The notes beneath the pieces are model-generated. The model worked only from the letters and a program-made list of their open reading frames with translations. It was not told where the DNA came from and searched no databases. A DNA stretch of 64,000 nt from Flavobacteriaceae bacterium UBA2765 (lineage in GTDB: Bacteria > Bacteroidota > Bacteroidia > Flavobacteriales > Flavobacteriaceae), in NCBI GenBank assembly GCA_002352665.1, contig DEIV01000014.1, positions 1 to 64,000 on the forward strand, given 5' to 3'. The translations under genes were made by a program, and so were the position numbers. Positions 56,041-64,000 of this stretch are shown here, one piece after another. Within the stretch, counting starts at the first letter, position 1; each line of letters opens with the position of its first letter.

Positions 56041-56440
56041 AGGTTTTTTACAAATAAATTATTTAAAAATAATTATCAGCAATATTTCTCAAAATCATAG
56101 CAAGTTTTGAACAATACATTATTATTCTAATTCATTGAATAAAACATATTCAAATCATAGGGAAGATTTTTAGAATAATTTTGGATTCTTTTCTTAGCAG
56201 AACTTATTTAACGTAAACAATTAGATAAAATTGCTTATCAATAATATTTTTTAATTTATTCAGCAAAAATCAACGTTGGCGAAGCTAATTTTGAATTCTA
56301 AAGGAATTCTAAAGATTTAATAATAAAGTCTATAATGTTTAAAAACTGCTTAATTTGTTAATAAATATTTCAAACTTTGATATACCAAAATTTAGTATCT
56401 TATGTTTGTATTAAAATAATATAAATTTTATTTTAAATTT
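56041..56440. other. 400-bp divergent intergenic region
   Basis: Very AT-rich. It holds a promoter for the DUF4369 lipoprotein gene (56377-56408) and an 11-bp tandem repeat (gaattctaaag at 56293-56303 and 56304-56314). I see no exact -7 element for the large minus-strand gene and no small gene. Confidence 0.6.
56377..56408 (+). promoter_or_regulatory. Complete Bacteroidota promoter of the DUF4369 lipoprotein gene
   Basis: TTG (56377-56379), a 21-bp spacer and TATGTTTG (56401-56408) fit TTG-N17-23-TAnnTTTG. The start codon is 33 bp downstream of the -7 element. Confidence 0.7.
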
Positions 56441-57160
56441 ATGAAAAATTTAATTCTATTATCCATTGGTTTATTTCTTTTAATTTCATGCAAAAATGAT
56501 TTGAAGCATAATTATTCTAAAGGATTTTATCTTGAAGGAAATATCAAAAATGTTAATGATAATCGTAAAGTTTATTTAAAAATTCAAGAGTCAAATACTA
56601 TTATTCCTTTGGATTCTGCCATAATTAAAAATGGGAAATTCATATTCAATGGTATCATTGAAAGGCCTGTGGTATATGGTGTTTATATAGACAGTTTACA
56701 AGGTGTTATTGGTTTGTTTATGGAAAATGATAGTATTAGAATCGATGTTGATACCAATAATTTATCTAATTCTAAAATTACCGGATCAAAACTTAATGAG
56801 CAATATTTAGATTTTATAAAAAGATCCAATCAAATAGTTTCTAAAATGAATGTTCACTTTCCCATTTTTCAAAAAGCCAGATCAGAAAATAATGTTGAAA
56901 AATTAAATGAAATCAATAAAAAGATGAGAGCCATTAATAGTGAAAATACACAATTTGCTTTAAAATATGCCAAAACACATCCCGATTCTTATATCGCTGC
57001 CTTCGCTTTACATTCTGTATTAAACGACGACACAATTCCTAAAGATACCATTGCCAATATCTACAATAATTTTTCTGAATATGTAAAAAAAGGTGATTTC
57101 GCCATTGAAATTTTATTTTATATTGAAGAATCAAATGAATTGAATGACATTCAAAATTAA
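56441..57160 (+). CDS. DUF4369 lipoprotein without thioredoxin domain
   Basis: 239 residues. Lipoprotein signal peptide MKNLILLSIGLFLLISCKND with the Cys at residue 17. The DUF4369 beta-domain follows: FYLEGNIKNVNDNRKVYLKI, PLDSAIIKNGKFIFNGII, then GLFMENDSIRIDVD. A helical region comes after it (about 125-239). In Bacteroidota this domain usually precedes a TlpA/AhpC thioredoxin domain in one protein; here the protein ends before it. No broken thioredoxin remnant is seen downstream, where the convergent pepE gene overlaps by 4 bp. Function unknown. Confidence 0.82.
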   Translation: MKNLILLSIGLFLLISCKNDLKHNYSKGFYLEGNIKNVNDNRKVYLKIQESNTIIPLDSAIIKNGKFIFNGIIERPVVYGVYIDSLQGVIGLFMENDSIRIDVDTNNLSNSKITGSKLNEQYLDFIKRSNQIVSKMNVHFPIFQKARSENNVEKLNEINKKMRAINSENTQFALKYAKTHPDSYIAAFALHSVLNDDTIPKDTIANIYNNFSEYVKKGDFAIEILFYIEESNELNDIQN

Positions 57161-57858
57161 ATATTAATACTCTTTTCAGGATTGATTTCAATTGGTTTTT
57201 TATTCTTTTCAAACCATCTTGCCTTCAATGCTCCTTTTAAAATAATTTGATCTCCTGCTACTTCCAACCAACTACCTTCTCTCAATCCTAAAACCGGCAT
57301 GTCATTATAACTATGAAACTCTTTTATTCTGGTTTCTCTAGTCTCCCCTTTATGTTTTGACAATGGATTCGGGTCTACATAGTGAGCATTGATATTAAAA
57401 GGAATACATCCCAAAGTACTATAAGTTGGAGGATAATCAATAGGCATATCATTGGTGTTTTGCATGGTTAAGCCTGCAATATTACTTCCGGCACTTGTTC
57501 CAATATAAGGTACACCTGAATTGATCTTCTGTTTAAGTAATTTCATTAGGTTTTGACGATATAATTCGTTTACTAATACAAAAGTATTGCCACCACCTAC
57601 ATATATAGCTTCAGCCTCTTTTATAGCGAGTTGTACATTTTCAAATTGATGAATGCCTTCCACAACAATTCCAATTTTCATAAAAGCCATTCCAACTAAT
57701 TTGGTATATGTATTATGACTAATACCACCGGGCCTAGCATAAGGTATAAATAGCATTTTATTTACGCCTTTAAAAAAAGTGTTTAATGTTGGTAAAAGAT
57801 ATTCCAAATAATCACTTCCATAAACTGTTGATGTACTCGCTAAAATTAGTCTCTTCAT
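57157..57858 (-). CDS. pepE: Dipeptidase E (alpha-aspartyl dipeptidase)
   Basis: 233-residue peptidase of family S51, which cleaves N-terminal aspartyl dipeptides in the cytoplasm. The nucleophile is S122 in PYIGTSAGSNIAGL; AIYVGGGNTFVLVNELY and the NAHYVDPNP segment, with its catalytic-type His, are also typical. Length and motifs match E. coli PepE. A full promoter lies just upstream. Confidence 0.93.
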   Translation of the reverse strand: MKRLILASTSTVYGSDYLEYLLPTLNTFFKGVNKMLFIPYARPGGISHNTYTKLVGMAFMKIGIVVEGIHQFENVQLAIKEAEAIYVGGGNTFVLVNELYRQNLMKLLKQKINSGVPYIGTSAGSNIAGLTMQNTNDMPIDYPPTYSTLGCIPFNINAHYVDPNPLSKHKGETRETRIKEFHSYNDMPVLGLREGSWLEVAGDQIILKGALKARWFEKNKKPIEINPEKSINI

Positions 57859-57878
57859 TTTTCAGGTTACTTTAGTTC

Positions 57879-57907
57879 CAAAAATATAAAAACTTATGCT
57901 TTAACAA
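57879..57907 (-). promoter_or_regulatory. Promoter of pepE
   Basis: On the minus strand TTG (57907-57905), an 18-bp spacer and TATTTTTG (57886-57879) match the Bacteroidota consensus. The ATG lies 21 bp downstream of the -7 element. Confidence 0.68.
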
Positions 57908-57959
57908 AAGTTTATCATAGCTTTAATATTTATTTATGAAATCATCTCTTTAATTTGTA

Positions 57960-58742
57960 ATGATGAATAAATCAACCTACCTTATTTTATCCTTAGTGCT
58001 CTCTGCTACCATTCATTCACAGGTTGAAAGATCAACTATTACCGGAACAATTAAAAGTGATGCTATTGATTTAGAAAACATTCACATTATCAATAAAAAT
58101 TCAAATATTGGAACAATTACCGATGTTTATGGTAAGTTTTTAATACGCGTTAAAGAAAATGATACGCTCACTTTTTCTGGAATACAATTTGAAAATAAAA
58201 AAATAGTAATTTCTAATTTTGATGCTATGCGTAAATCATTAACCATCAATTTAATTTCCAAGGTCAACCAATTAGATGAGGTTTTACTCAGAAAACCCAA
58301 AAATATCGCTATGGATTTAGGCTTACCAAATGCCGGTAAAAAACCGCTCACTAAATTGGAAGCACGAGAAGTTTATTATAGTCAAGCAAGTATTACTTTC
58401 GTAATATTATCAACTCTTTTGAATAAAAAAGGTAACATTGAAGACCTTTATCATGTCATATCTGGAAATAGAAAAAGAGACCGAAAATTAAAAGCGTTGA
58501 TTGAAGCTGATAAATTGGTTGAATATAACCAAAAAGTTATACGAGAAATGAGATCATATTATAAAGACGCTTTTTTTATAACCACGCTACAAATACCCAA
58601 AGAAAAAATTAATCATTTCATTGAATATTGTGTTGTTAAAGACAATATAGACTTATCTATTAAAGAAAGTCATCTTGAAGTCATGGATATCCTTATTGCA
58701 GAAAGTAAAATATATTTAAAAGAATTAGAACATGAGGAATAA
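57960..58742 (+). CDS. Exported carboxypeptidase-regulatory-like domain protein (copy 1)
   Basis: 260 residues. Signal peptide ending ATIHSQ (about residue 20). Then a CarboxypepD_reg-like beta-sandwich: STITGTIKSDAIDLENIHII, GTITDVYGKFLIRVKENDTL and FSGIQFENKKIVIS, about residues 24-105. This is the domain often found before TonB-dependent receptors. A helical C-terminal half follows, ending in a KESHLEVMDILIAESK-type tail. Adjacent ATG codons at 57960 and 57963 both fit. It overlaps its paralogue downstream by 11 bp. Confidence 0.8.
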   Translation: MMNKSTYLILSLVLSATIHSQVERSTITGTIKSDAIDLENIHIINKNSNIGTITDVYGKFLIRVKENDTLTFSGIQFENKKIVISNFDAMRKSLTINLISKVNQLDEVLLRKPKNIAMDLGLPNAGKKPLTKLEAREVYYSQASITFVILSTLLNKKGNIEDLYHVISGNRKRDRKLKALIEADKLVEYNQKVIREMRSYYKDAFFITTLQIPKEKINHFIEYCVVKDNIDLSIKESHLEVMDILIAESKIYLKELEHEE

Positions 58743-59568
58743 GATACTATTACCAATTCTAATACTTTTTGGTTTGAAAGTTTTTACACAAGAAGATGGC
58801 ACAACCATTTATGGAAATGTTATTAGCAATGGTAATGATGTAGAAAATATTCATGTATTAAATAAAAACTCTAAATTGGGTACTATTACTGATGCCTATG
58901 GGAGATTTAAAATAATGGCTAAAGAAAATGATACCCTTATTTTTTCAGGAATTCAATTTTATTATTTAGAATATCCTATACAAAGAGAACACATCACTAG
59001 CAAAATAATTACTATTGATTTAATTCAAAAAATTAATGAATTAGAAGAAGTAACCGTAAAACATAATTTAGTTGGCAATTTAGCCATTGATGGTGGCAAT
59101 ATTAAGGATTCGATTTCTAAAATTAAAAAAGGAACTTTAGATTTTTCTAATATTGATTTAAGTCAAGTTGGCAATATTAATGATGAATCTTCAAGAAGTA
59201 GAACTTCAAATGATTCTCAGTTAATGCCAAACATGAATCCAAATCTAATTGAAATTGCAACCTTAGTTATAACCCCTATTGTTAAACAAGTAGGCAAAAT
59301 AGGTGCTACGAAAAAAAATATTAAAAAATACGAAAGAAATTTTGAAACCAAAGTATTAAATGCACCAGAAAAAATAAGAAAAGATTTTGGTGATGCATTT
59401 TTTACTGAAACTCTTGAAATACCCAAAGAAAATATTGAGGATTTTATTGCTTTTTGTTTGCCAAAAGGAATAGCCAATCTATTTGTAGAAAATAAAAAAG
59501 TAGAAGTAATTGAAATGTTTTTAGAAGAAAGTAAATTATATAAAACTAAAATAGGTCTTAAAAAATAA
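58732..59568 (+). CDS. Exported carboxypeptidase-regulatory-like domain protein (copy 2)
   Basis: 278 residues, a tandem paralogue of the preceding gene. Signal peptide ending KVFTQE. The regulatory-like domain repeats the same elements: TIYGNVISNGNDVENIHVLN, GTITDAYGRFKIMAKENDTL, FSGIQFYYLEYPI. The C-terminal tail has the same FFTETLEIPKENIEDFI plan and ends KKVEVIEMFLEESK. A Ser- and Asn-rich linker of about 30 residues is peculiar to this copy. The 11-bp overlap points to coupled translation. The role is unknown; by its neighbours it is linked to envelope function. Confidence 0.8.
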   Translation: MRNKILLPILILFGLKVFTQEDGTTIYGNVISNGNDVENIHVLNKNSKLGTITDAYGRFKIMAKENDTLIFSGIQFYYLEYPIQREHITSKIITIDLIQKINELEEVTVKHNLVGNLAIDGGNIKDSISKIKKGTLDFSNIDLSQVGNINDESSRSRTSNDSQLMPNMNPNLIEIATLVITPIVKQVGKIGATKKNIKKYERNFETKVLNAPEKIRKDFGDAFFTETLEIPKENIEDFIAFCLPKGIANLFVENKKVEVIEMFLEESKLYKTKIGLKK

Positions 59569-59621
59569 TGTATTGGTCTCTTATTTGTAAAGTAAATATT
59601 AATTTTACAATCTAATTATTT

Positions 59622-60128
59622 ATGTTAATGACTAAATTTAAAATACTAATTATAGCTCTTATACTACCATTATTTGCTTTTACATTACATAAATACTATA
59701 TTAGTTTAGTCAAGGTTGAATACAAAACAGAAAACAAATCAGTTCAGATAACCATGCGTATCTTTATTGACGACTTACAAGAGACCATTAACAAGGTTTA
59801 TGAAGCAAATATTGAACTTGGAGTTTCTAATGAAGTTAAAGAGGTTAATACTCTTATTTTAAAATATATAAAAGATAATTTTCACGTAAAAATCAATACA
59901 ATATTACAACCCTATCAATACATAGGAAAAGAATACGAAAATGACGTTGTATTCTTATATTTGGAATTAACAAATGTTGAAAATATAGAGTCAATTGAAA
60001 TTAAAGATAGTATGTTAATGGATATTTATCCTGATCAAAAGAATATTGTTAAACTTCAAATAAACGAGATAAAAAAGACCTTTTTATTAACTGTAAATAA
60101 GGATAAAGATTTGTTAAAATTAAATTAA
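59622..60128 (+). CDS. DUF6702-like exported protein
   Basis: 168 residues. An N-terminal hydrophobic export segment (LIIALILPLFAFT) is followed by a beta-rich domain opening HKYYISLVKVEYKTENKSVQ, the characteristic start of the DUF6702 family. That family usually sits just upstream of M1 metallopeptidases in Flavobacteriia, as it does here. ITMRIFIDDLQETINKVYEA follows. Start may be ATG 59622 or ATG 59631. Function unknown; the constant pairing suggests a helper of the peptidase. Confidence 0.8.
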   Translation: MLMTKFKILIIALILPLFAFTLHKYYISLVKVEYKTENKSVQITMRIFIDDLQETINKVYEANIELGVSNEVKEVNTLILKYIKDNFHVKINTILQPYQYIGKEYENDVVFLYLELTNVENIESIEIKDSMLMDIYPDQKNIVKLQINEIKKTFLLTVNKDKDLLKLN

Positions 60129-60192
60129 TTATATCACATCTTAATCAAATTAATTATCTTCGAAAACTAATAATAATCAACCCATTTTATTA

Positions 60193-62469
60193 ATGAATAA
60201 ATTTAATCTAACATTTCTCGCTTTTTTAATTTTTTTCAACTTTGCTCAATCTCAAAATCAAGAAATTGAACAACATGAAAGAAAATCCGGACATACCAAT
60301 ATAAGTAAGTTCAGACAGCTTAAGCAGGAATTACCTACACCTAATAATCAGCATACCGCATCCGGAGCACCGGGACATGAATATACACAACAGCGAGTTG
60401 ATTATATAATGAATATTACCATTGATGATGATACTCAAAAATTATATGGAGATGAAGTAATTACATATCACAATAATTCAAAAGATTATTTAGAGTATTT
60501 ATGGGTTCAGTTAGACCAAAATATGAGAGCACCAGACTCTAAGACGCCTGATGTGAAAGAAACAACAATGAATCGTAGTTTTAGTAGTCCTAATACCTTT
60601 ACCAAAACTCATCTAAAAAAGAATTTTGATGGTGGTTTTCATTTGGATTATGTAAAAGATGTAAATGATAAACCTGTCTCCTATTTCATCAATAGTACCA
60701 TGATGCGTATAAATCTAAATAAACCTTTAGCTCCTGGTGAGCGTTATGTTTTCAAAATCAAATGGTGGTATAATATTAATAATTATATTGTAGATAGAGG
60801 AAGATCAGGTTATGAACATTTCCCAAAAGATGGTAATAATTTATATGTGATAGCTCAATTCTTTCCTCGTCTGGCGGTCTATGATAATGTGGATGGTTGG
60901 CAAAATATGCAATTTTGGGGTCGTAGTGAATTTGCATTAGAATTTGGTAATTATACCGTCAACATCACTGTCCCGGATGATCATATATTAAACGCCACAG
61001 GCGTGCTACAAAATACTAAAGAGGTACTTAATAAAGAACAATACAAAAGATTTGAATCAGCTAAAAAAGCTTTTGACAACCCTGTAATGATTGTCAATCA
61101 AGAAGAGGCAGAAAAAGCAGAAAAAGGTCGTTCTAAAAAAACGAAAACATGGCGATTTTATGCTGAAAATGTAAGGGATATTGGTATTGCAACTTCAAGA
61201 AAATTTATATGGGATGCTATGGCAGTTGACATTAATGGCAAAACTGTTATGGCCTATTCGTTATATCCTAAGGAAGGAAATCCACTTTGGGAAGAACATT
61301 CTACAAGGGTTGTTGCAAATACCTTAAAAGTTTATTCTAAATATACTTTTGATTACCCATACCATAAAGCTATTTCGGTACATGCCAGACGACAAGGTAT
61401 GGAGTATCCTCAAATTTGTTGGAATTTTGGTAGACCAAAAGAAGATGGCACTTATTCCGATAGAGTGAAAAATGGAATGATAGGCGTAGTAACACATGAA
61501 ATTGGACATAATTTTTTTCCTATGATTGTAAATTCTGATGAAAGACAATGGACATGGATGGATGAAGGGTTAAATTCCTTTGTTGAAATACAAGCAGAAT
61601 ATGAATATGACCCTAATTTCAATTCTCGTGGCTTACCAAAAGATATTGTAAGATATATGAGTATGGATCAGGATCGTTTATCACCAATAATGACACAAGG
61701 TGACCATGTTTATAATTTTGGTCCTAATGCCTATAGTAAACCTGCTGCAGGTTTAACTATGCTAAGAAACACCATTATGGGGCATGAACTGTTTGACCAT
61801 GCTTTTAGAACTTATTCTAAGCGATGGATGTTTAAACACCCAACACCAGCAGATTTTTTTAGAACCATGGAAGATGCCTCAGGAATGGATTTAGATTGGT
61901 TTTGGAGAGGCTGGTTCTATACCACAGACTACAATGATGTTGGTATAAAAGAAGTAAAAAAATATTTTTTAACGGATCAACCTACTGAAAAGGCAATAAC
62001 CGATATCAAAAAGTTTGGAATGAATTTAGATGAGTTCAAGGATAAATTACTGTATTTTGCCTCAGAAGAAGAAATAGGTGATCCTTCAAAGGCTAAAATG
62101 GCGTCAGATTTCGCTATGTTAAATAATCATGTAAATAGTTTGTCTATAGATGAGAAAAATAGATTAAAAGAAGATACGCCAAATTATTTTTATGAAGTAA
62201 CTTTTGAAAAGCCAGGAGGCTTGGTTTTACCACTTATAGTTGAATTAACCTATGAAGATGGCACTAAATTACGCAAGCAATTTCCAGCAGAAATTTGGAG
62301 TAAACATGATGATCAGGTGAAAAGAATTTTTGCTAGTTCAAAACAAATTACTAATTTTGTGGTCGATCCTGACTTAGAAACTGCAGATATAGATATAACC
62401 AACAATAGTTGGCCTAAAAAAGTTGAAAAAACACAATTTGACCAGTTTAAGGAAAAATTGAAACATTAG
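60193..62469 (+). CDS. M1 family metallopeptidase
   Basis: 758 residues. Signal peptide ending NFAQSQ. N-terminal beta domain (about 65-330), then the gluzincin catalytic domain. Zinc-binding HEIGH at H435, E436 and H439, with the third ligand E458 exactly 18 residues after H439 (HExxH-x18-E), in WMDEGLNSFVEIQ. No GxMEN motif is apparent, but RRQGMEYPQICW stands in the equivalent place. It is an exported aminopeptidase-like enzyme of the Bacteroidota M1 group. A near-consensus -7 element (TATCTTCG, 60155-60162) precedes it, and a strong terminator follows. Confidence 0.93.
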   Translation: MNKFNLTFLAFLIFFNFAQSQNQEIEQHERKSGHTNISKFRQLKQELPTPNNQHTASGAPGHEYTQQRVDYIMNITIDDDTQKLYGDEVITYHNNSKDYLEYLWVQLDQNMRAPDSKTPDVKETTMNRSFSSPNTFTKTHLKKNFDGGFHLDYVKDVNDKPVSYFINSTMMRINLNKPLAPGERYVFKIKWWYNINNYIVDRGRSGYEHFPKDGNNLYVIAQFFPRLAVYDNVDGWQNMQFWGRSEFALEFGNYTVNITVPDDHILNATGVLQNTKEVLNKEQYKRFESAKKAFDNPVMIVNQEEAEKAEKGRSKKTKTWRFYAENVRDIGIATSRKFIWDAMAVDINGKTVMAYSLYPKEGNPLWEEHSTRVVANTLKVYSKYTFDYPYHKAISVHARRQGMEYPQICWNFGRPKEDGTYSDRVKNGMIGVVTHEIGHNFFPMIVNSDERQWTWMDEGLNSFVEIQAEYEYDPNFNSRGLPKDIVRYMSMDQDRLSPIMTQGDHVYNFGPNAYSKPAAGLTMLRNTIMGHELFDHAFRTYSKRWMFKHPTPADFFRTMEDASGMDLDWFWRGWFYTTDYNDVGIKEVKKYFLTDQPTEKAITDIKKFGMNLDEFKDKLLYFASEEEIGDPSKAKMASDFAMLNNHVNSLSIDEKNRLKEDTPNYFYEVTFEKPGGLVLPLIVELTYEDGTKLRKQFPAEIWSKHDDQVKRIFASSKQITNFVVDPDLETADIDITNNSWPKKVEKTQFDQFKEKLKH

Positions 62470-62495
62470 TGTTTTTAAATTTAGAGTTTTTTGTT

Positions 62496-62528
62496 AAATA
62501 CCCTAAACATTAAATGTTTAGGGTATTT
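62496..62528. terminator. Bidirectional terminator between the M1 peptidase gene and purC
   Basis: A perfect 15-bp stem (AAATACCCTAAACAT with its complement) around a 3-nt loop. The A-rich left and T-rich right flanks let it work on both strands. The two genes converge on it. Confidence 0.85.
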
Positions 62529-62554
62529 TAATTTTGCATATTTTTTTATTCCAA

Positions 62555-63496
62555 TTATAAATAATTACTAATATTGTCTTCCATTCGTTTTAAAATAGAT
62601 GTTGTATCAGATTTAATAAATTTTTCTCCTGTAATTTTTTCATATAACTCTATATATCTTTCTGAAATTTCCAATACTTTTTCTTTTGACATTACGGGCA
62701 ATTGTTGCCCTTCTATTCCTTGAAACCCATTAACAATTAACCATTGCCTTACAAATTCTTTTGACAATTGTTTTTGTGTTTCGCCCTTATTTTGTCTTTC
62801 TTGATAGCCTTCTGCATAAAAATATCTAGAAGAATCCGGTGTATGAATTTCATCAATTAACACTATGGTTCCATCCATTTTTTTACCAAATTCATATTTT
62901 GTATCCACTAAGATCAATCCACGCTTAGCGGCTATTTCTGTCCCACGTTTAAATAAAGCTCTAGTATAAGTCTCTAAAACATTATAATCTTGTTCAGAAA
63001 CTATATTTTTTGAAATAATATCATTGGGTGATATATCTTCATCATGATTACCTTCTTCAGCCTTTGTTGCAGGTGTTATTATGGGAATAGGAAATCTGTC
63101 ATTTTCTTTCATTCCATCCAGCATGGTCACTCCACAAAGTATTCGTTTACCTAATTTATATTCACGTGCTGCATGTCCTGAAAGGTAGCCTCTAATAACC
63201 ATTTCAACCTTAAAGGGGGTACACAAATGACCTATGGCCACATTGGGGTCTGGTGTTGCAATCAACCAATTGGGTACAATATCTGAAGTAGCCTCCATCA
63301 TTTTAGTGGCTATTTGATTTAATATCTGACCTTTATATGGAATTTGTTTTGGTAACACTACATCAAATGCGGAGAGCCTATCTGTAGCAATCATCACAAG
63401 TAATTTATCATCAATATTATATACCTCTCGTACTTTACCTCTATAAACTGATTTTTGTTTTGGAAAATTAAAATTTGTATTATTTATGGTATTCAT
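62555..63496 (-). CDS. purC: Phosphoribosylaminoimidazole-succinocarboxamide synthase (SAICAR synthase)
   Basis: Joins CAIR and aspartate with ATP in purine synthesis. 313 residues, the longer form common in Bacteroidota. [71 protein letters not shown] and [19 protein letters not shown] are all family motifs. A strong terminator lies downstream; the region upstream (94 bp) has no obvious -7 element and separates it from the phoH-like gene on the same strand. Confidence 0.97.
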   Translation of the reverse strand: MNTINNTNFNFPKQKSVYRGKVREVYNIDDKLLVMIATDRLSAFDVVLPKQIPYKGQILNQIATKMMEATSDIVPNWLIATPDPNVAIGHLCTPFKVEMVIRGYLSGHAAREYKLGKRILCGVTMLDGMKENDRFPIPIITPATKAEEGNHDEDISPNDIISKNIVSEQDYNVLETYTRALFKRGTEIAAKRGLILVDTKYEFGKKMDGTIVLIDEIHTPDSSRYFYAEGYQERQNKGETQKQLSKEFVRQWLIVNGFQGIEGQQLPVMSKEKVLEISERYIELYEKITGEKFIKSDTTSILKRMEDNISNYL

Positions 63497-63590
63497 TTAT
63501 ACTTAAATAGTTATTAGTTTGTCCAATATGATTATTTTAAAATTAGCATACTTTCTAAATTCAGATGACATAGATATCTAAATAACATGA

Positions 63591-64000
63591 TTATTCCGTT
63601 TCAATACTTTTATATGCTGCTATAACTTGTTTAACCAATCTATGACGAATCACATCTTTATCATCAAGATATATCATTGCAATACCATTAATATCTTTCA
63701 ACGCAAGTAAAGACTCCTTCAAACCGGATATTTGCCTTCTTGGTAAATCAATTTGACCAGGATCTCCATTAATTATAAATTTAGCATGTTTTCCCATTCT
63801 TGTCAAAAACATTTTCATTTGAGCATGTGTAGTATTTTGAGCTTCATCTAAAATTACAAATGCATTATCTAAAGTTCTACCACGCATAAAAGCCAATGGT
63901 GCAATTTGTATGACCCCCGATTCTAGATACGATTGCAATTTTTCATGTGAAATCATATCACGCAGGGCATCATATAAGGGCTGCATATATGGATCTAATT
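63591..64000 (-). CDS. PhoH family ATPase, C-terminal part (cut by the window edge)
   Basis: Only the last 136 or so codons lie inside the window; the frame runs off the right edge upstream of LDPYMQPLYDAL. Recognisable PhoH features are PLAFMRGRTLDNAFVILDEA (Walker B DEAQN), TRMGKHAKFIINGDPGQIDL and the C-terminal DVIRHRLVKQVIAAYK. PhoH-type proteins are P-loop ATPases of the helicase-like class, linked to RNA metabolism. The Met at 63986 is internal, not the start. Confidence 0.93.
   Translation of the reverse strand, partial: LDPYMQPLYDALRDMISHEKLQSYLESGVIQIAPLAFMRGRTLDNAFVILDEAQNTTHAQMKMFLTRMGKHAKFIINGDPGQIDLPRRQISGLKESLLALKDINGIAMIYLDDKDVIRHRLVKQVIAAYKSIETE

Overview
The window comes from an AT-rich bacterium (by eye about 30% G+C) of the phylum Bacteroidota, most likely the family Flavobacteriaceae. 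Evidence: several promoters have the Bacteroidota -7 element TAnnTTTG, ribosome-binding sites are weak, there is a type IX secretion (T9SS) C-terminal sorting domain, a UpxY-type NusG-like antiterminator, DUF4369 and DUF6702-like proteins, and many lipoproteins. No rRNA, tRNA, CRISPR array or intact insertion sequence was seen.

Left part (1-16.5 kb): mostly single genes and short operons. These encode a sterol-desaturase-family hydroxylase, a DsrE-like exported protein translationally coupled to RmuC, a membrane-bound TPR/LuxR regulator, an OmpA-type protein followed by a 17-repeat leucine-rich repeat protein, a lipoprotein, a GCS2-CBS protein with an aspartoacylase-like enzyme, GlyA and fumarylacetoacetase on divergent promoters, and a second lipoprotein.

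Central part (16.8-49.3 kb): one large surface-polysaccharide locus, almost all on the minus strand. It begins with upxY and wlbA and ends with a polyprenyl-phosphate-type sugar transferase followed by a perfect 30-bp palindromic terminator. It holds a CDP-hexose module (rfbF, rfbG, RmlC-like, SAF-domain reductase), Wzy and Wzx, a VioA-like aminotransferase with an acyltransferase, gmd and fcl for GDP-fucose, at least seven GT4-type or DUF354 glycosyltransferases, three hexapeptide acyltransferases in all, two FemAB/GNAT-like transferases, a thymidylate-kinase-like protein overlapping a membrane nucleotidyltransferase, two polysaccharide deacetylases and a formyltransferase. A plus-strand GT2 gene interrupts the locus beside a decayed GT4 pseudogene with three visible lesions. 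Together these genes would make, decorate, flip and polymerise a complex repeat unit containing fucose, amino sugars and an unidentified CDP-linked sugar.

Right part (49.8-64 kb): a membrane-anchored PIG-L deacetylase convergent with and overlapping a 1602-residue T9SS-secreted beta-helix protein with 12 Ig-like repeats; a DUF4369 lipoprotein; PepE; a tandem pair of carboxypeptidase-regulatory-domain proteins; a DUF6702-like protein; an M1 metallopeptidase; PurC; and the C-terminal part of a PhoH-family ATPase cut by the window edge.

The points most worth a second look are the CDP-sugar module without a 3-dehydratase, the sugar transferase with an N-terminal helix-turn-helix and no membrane anchor plus its long leader, the deacetylase-formyltransferase coupling, the kinase-nucleotidyltransferase pair, and an unexplained GC-richer structured island at about 49485-49710.
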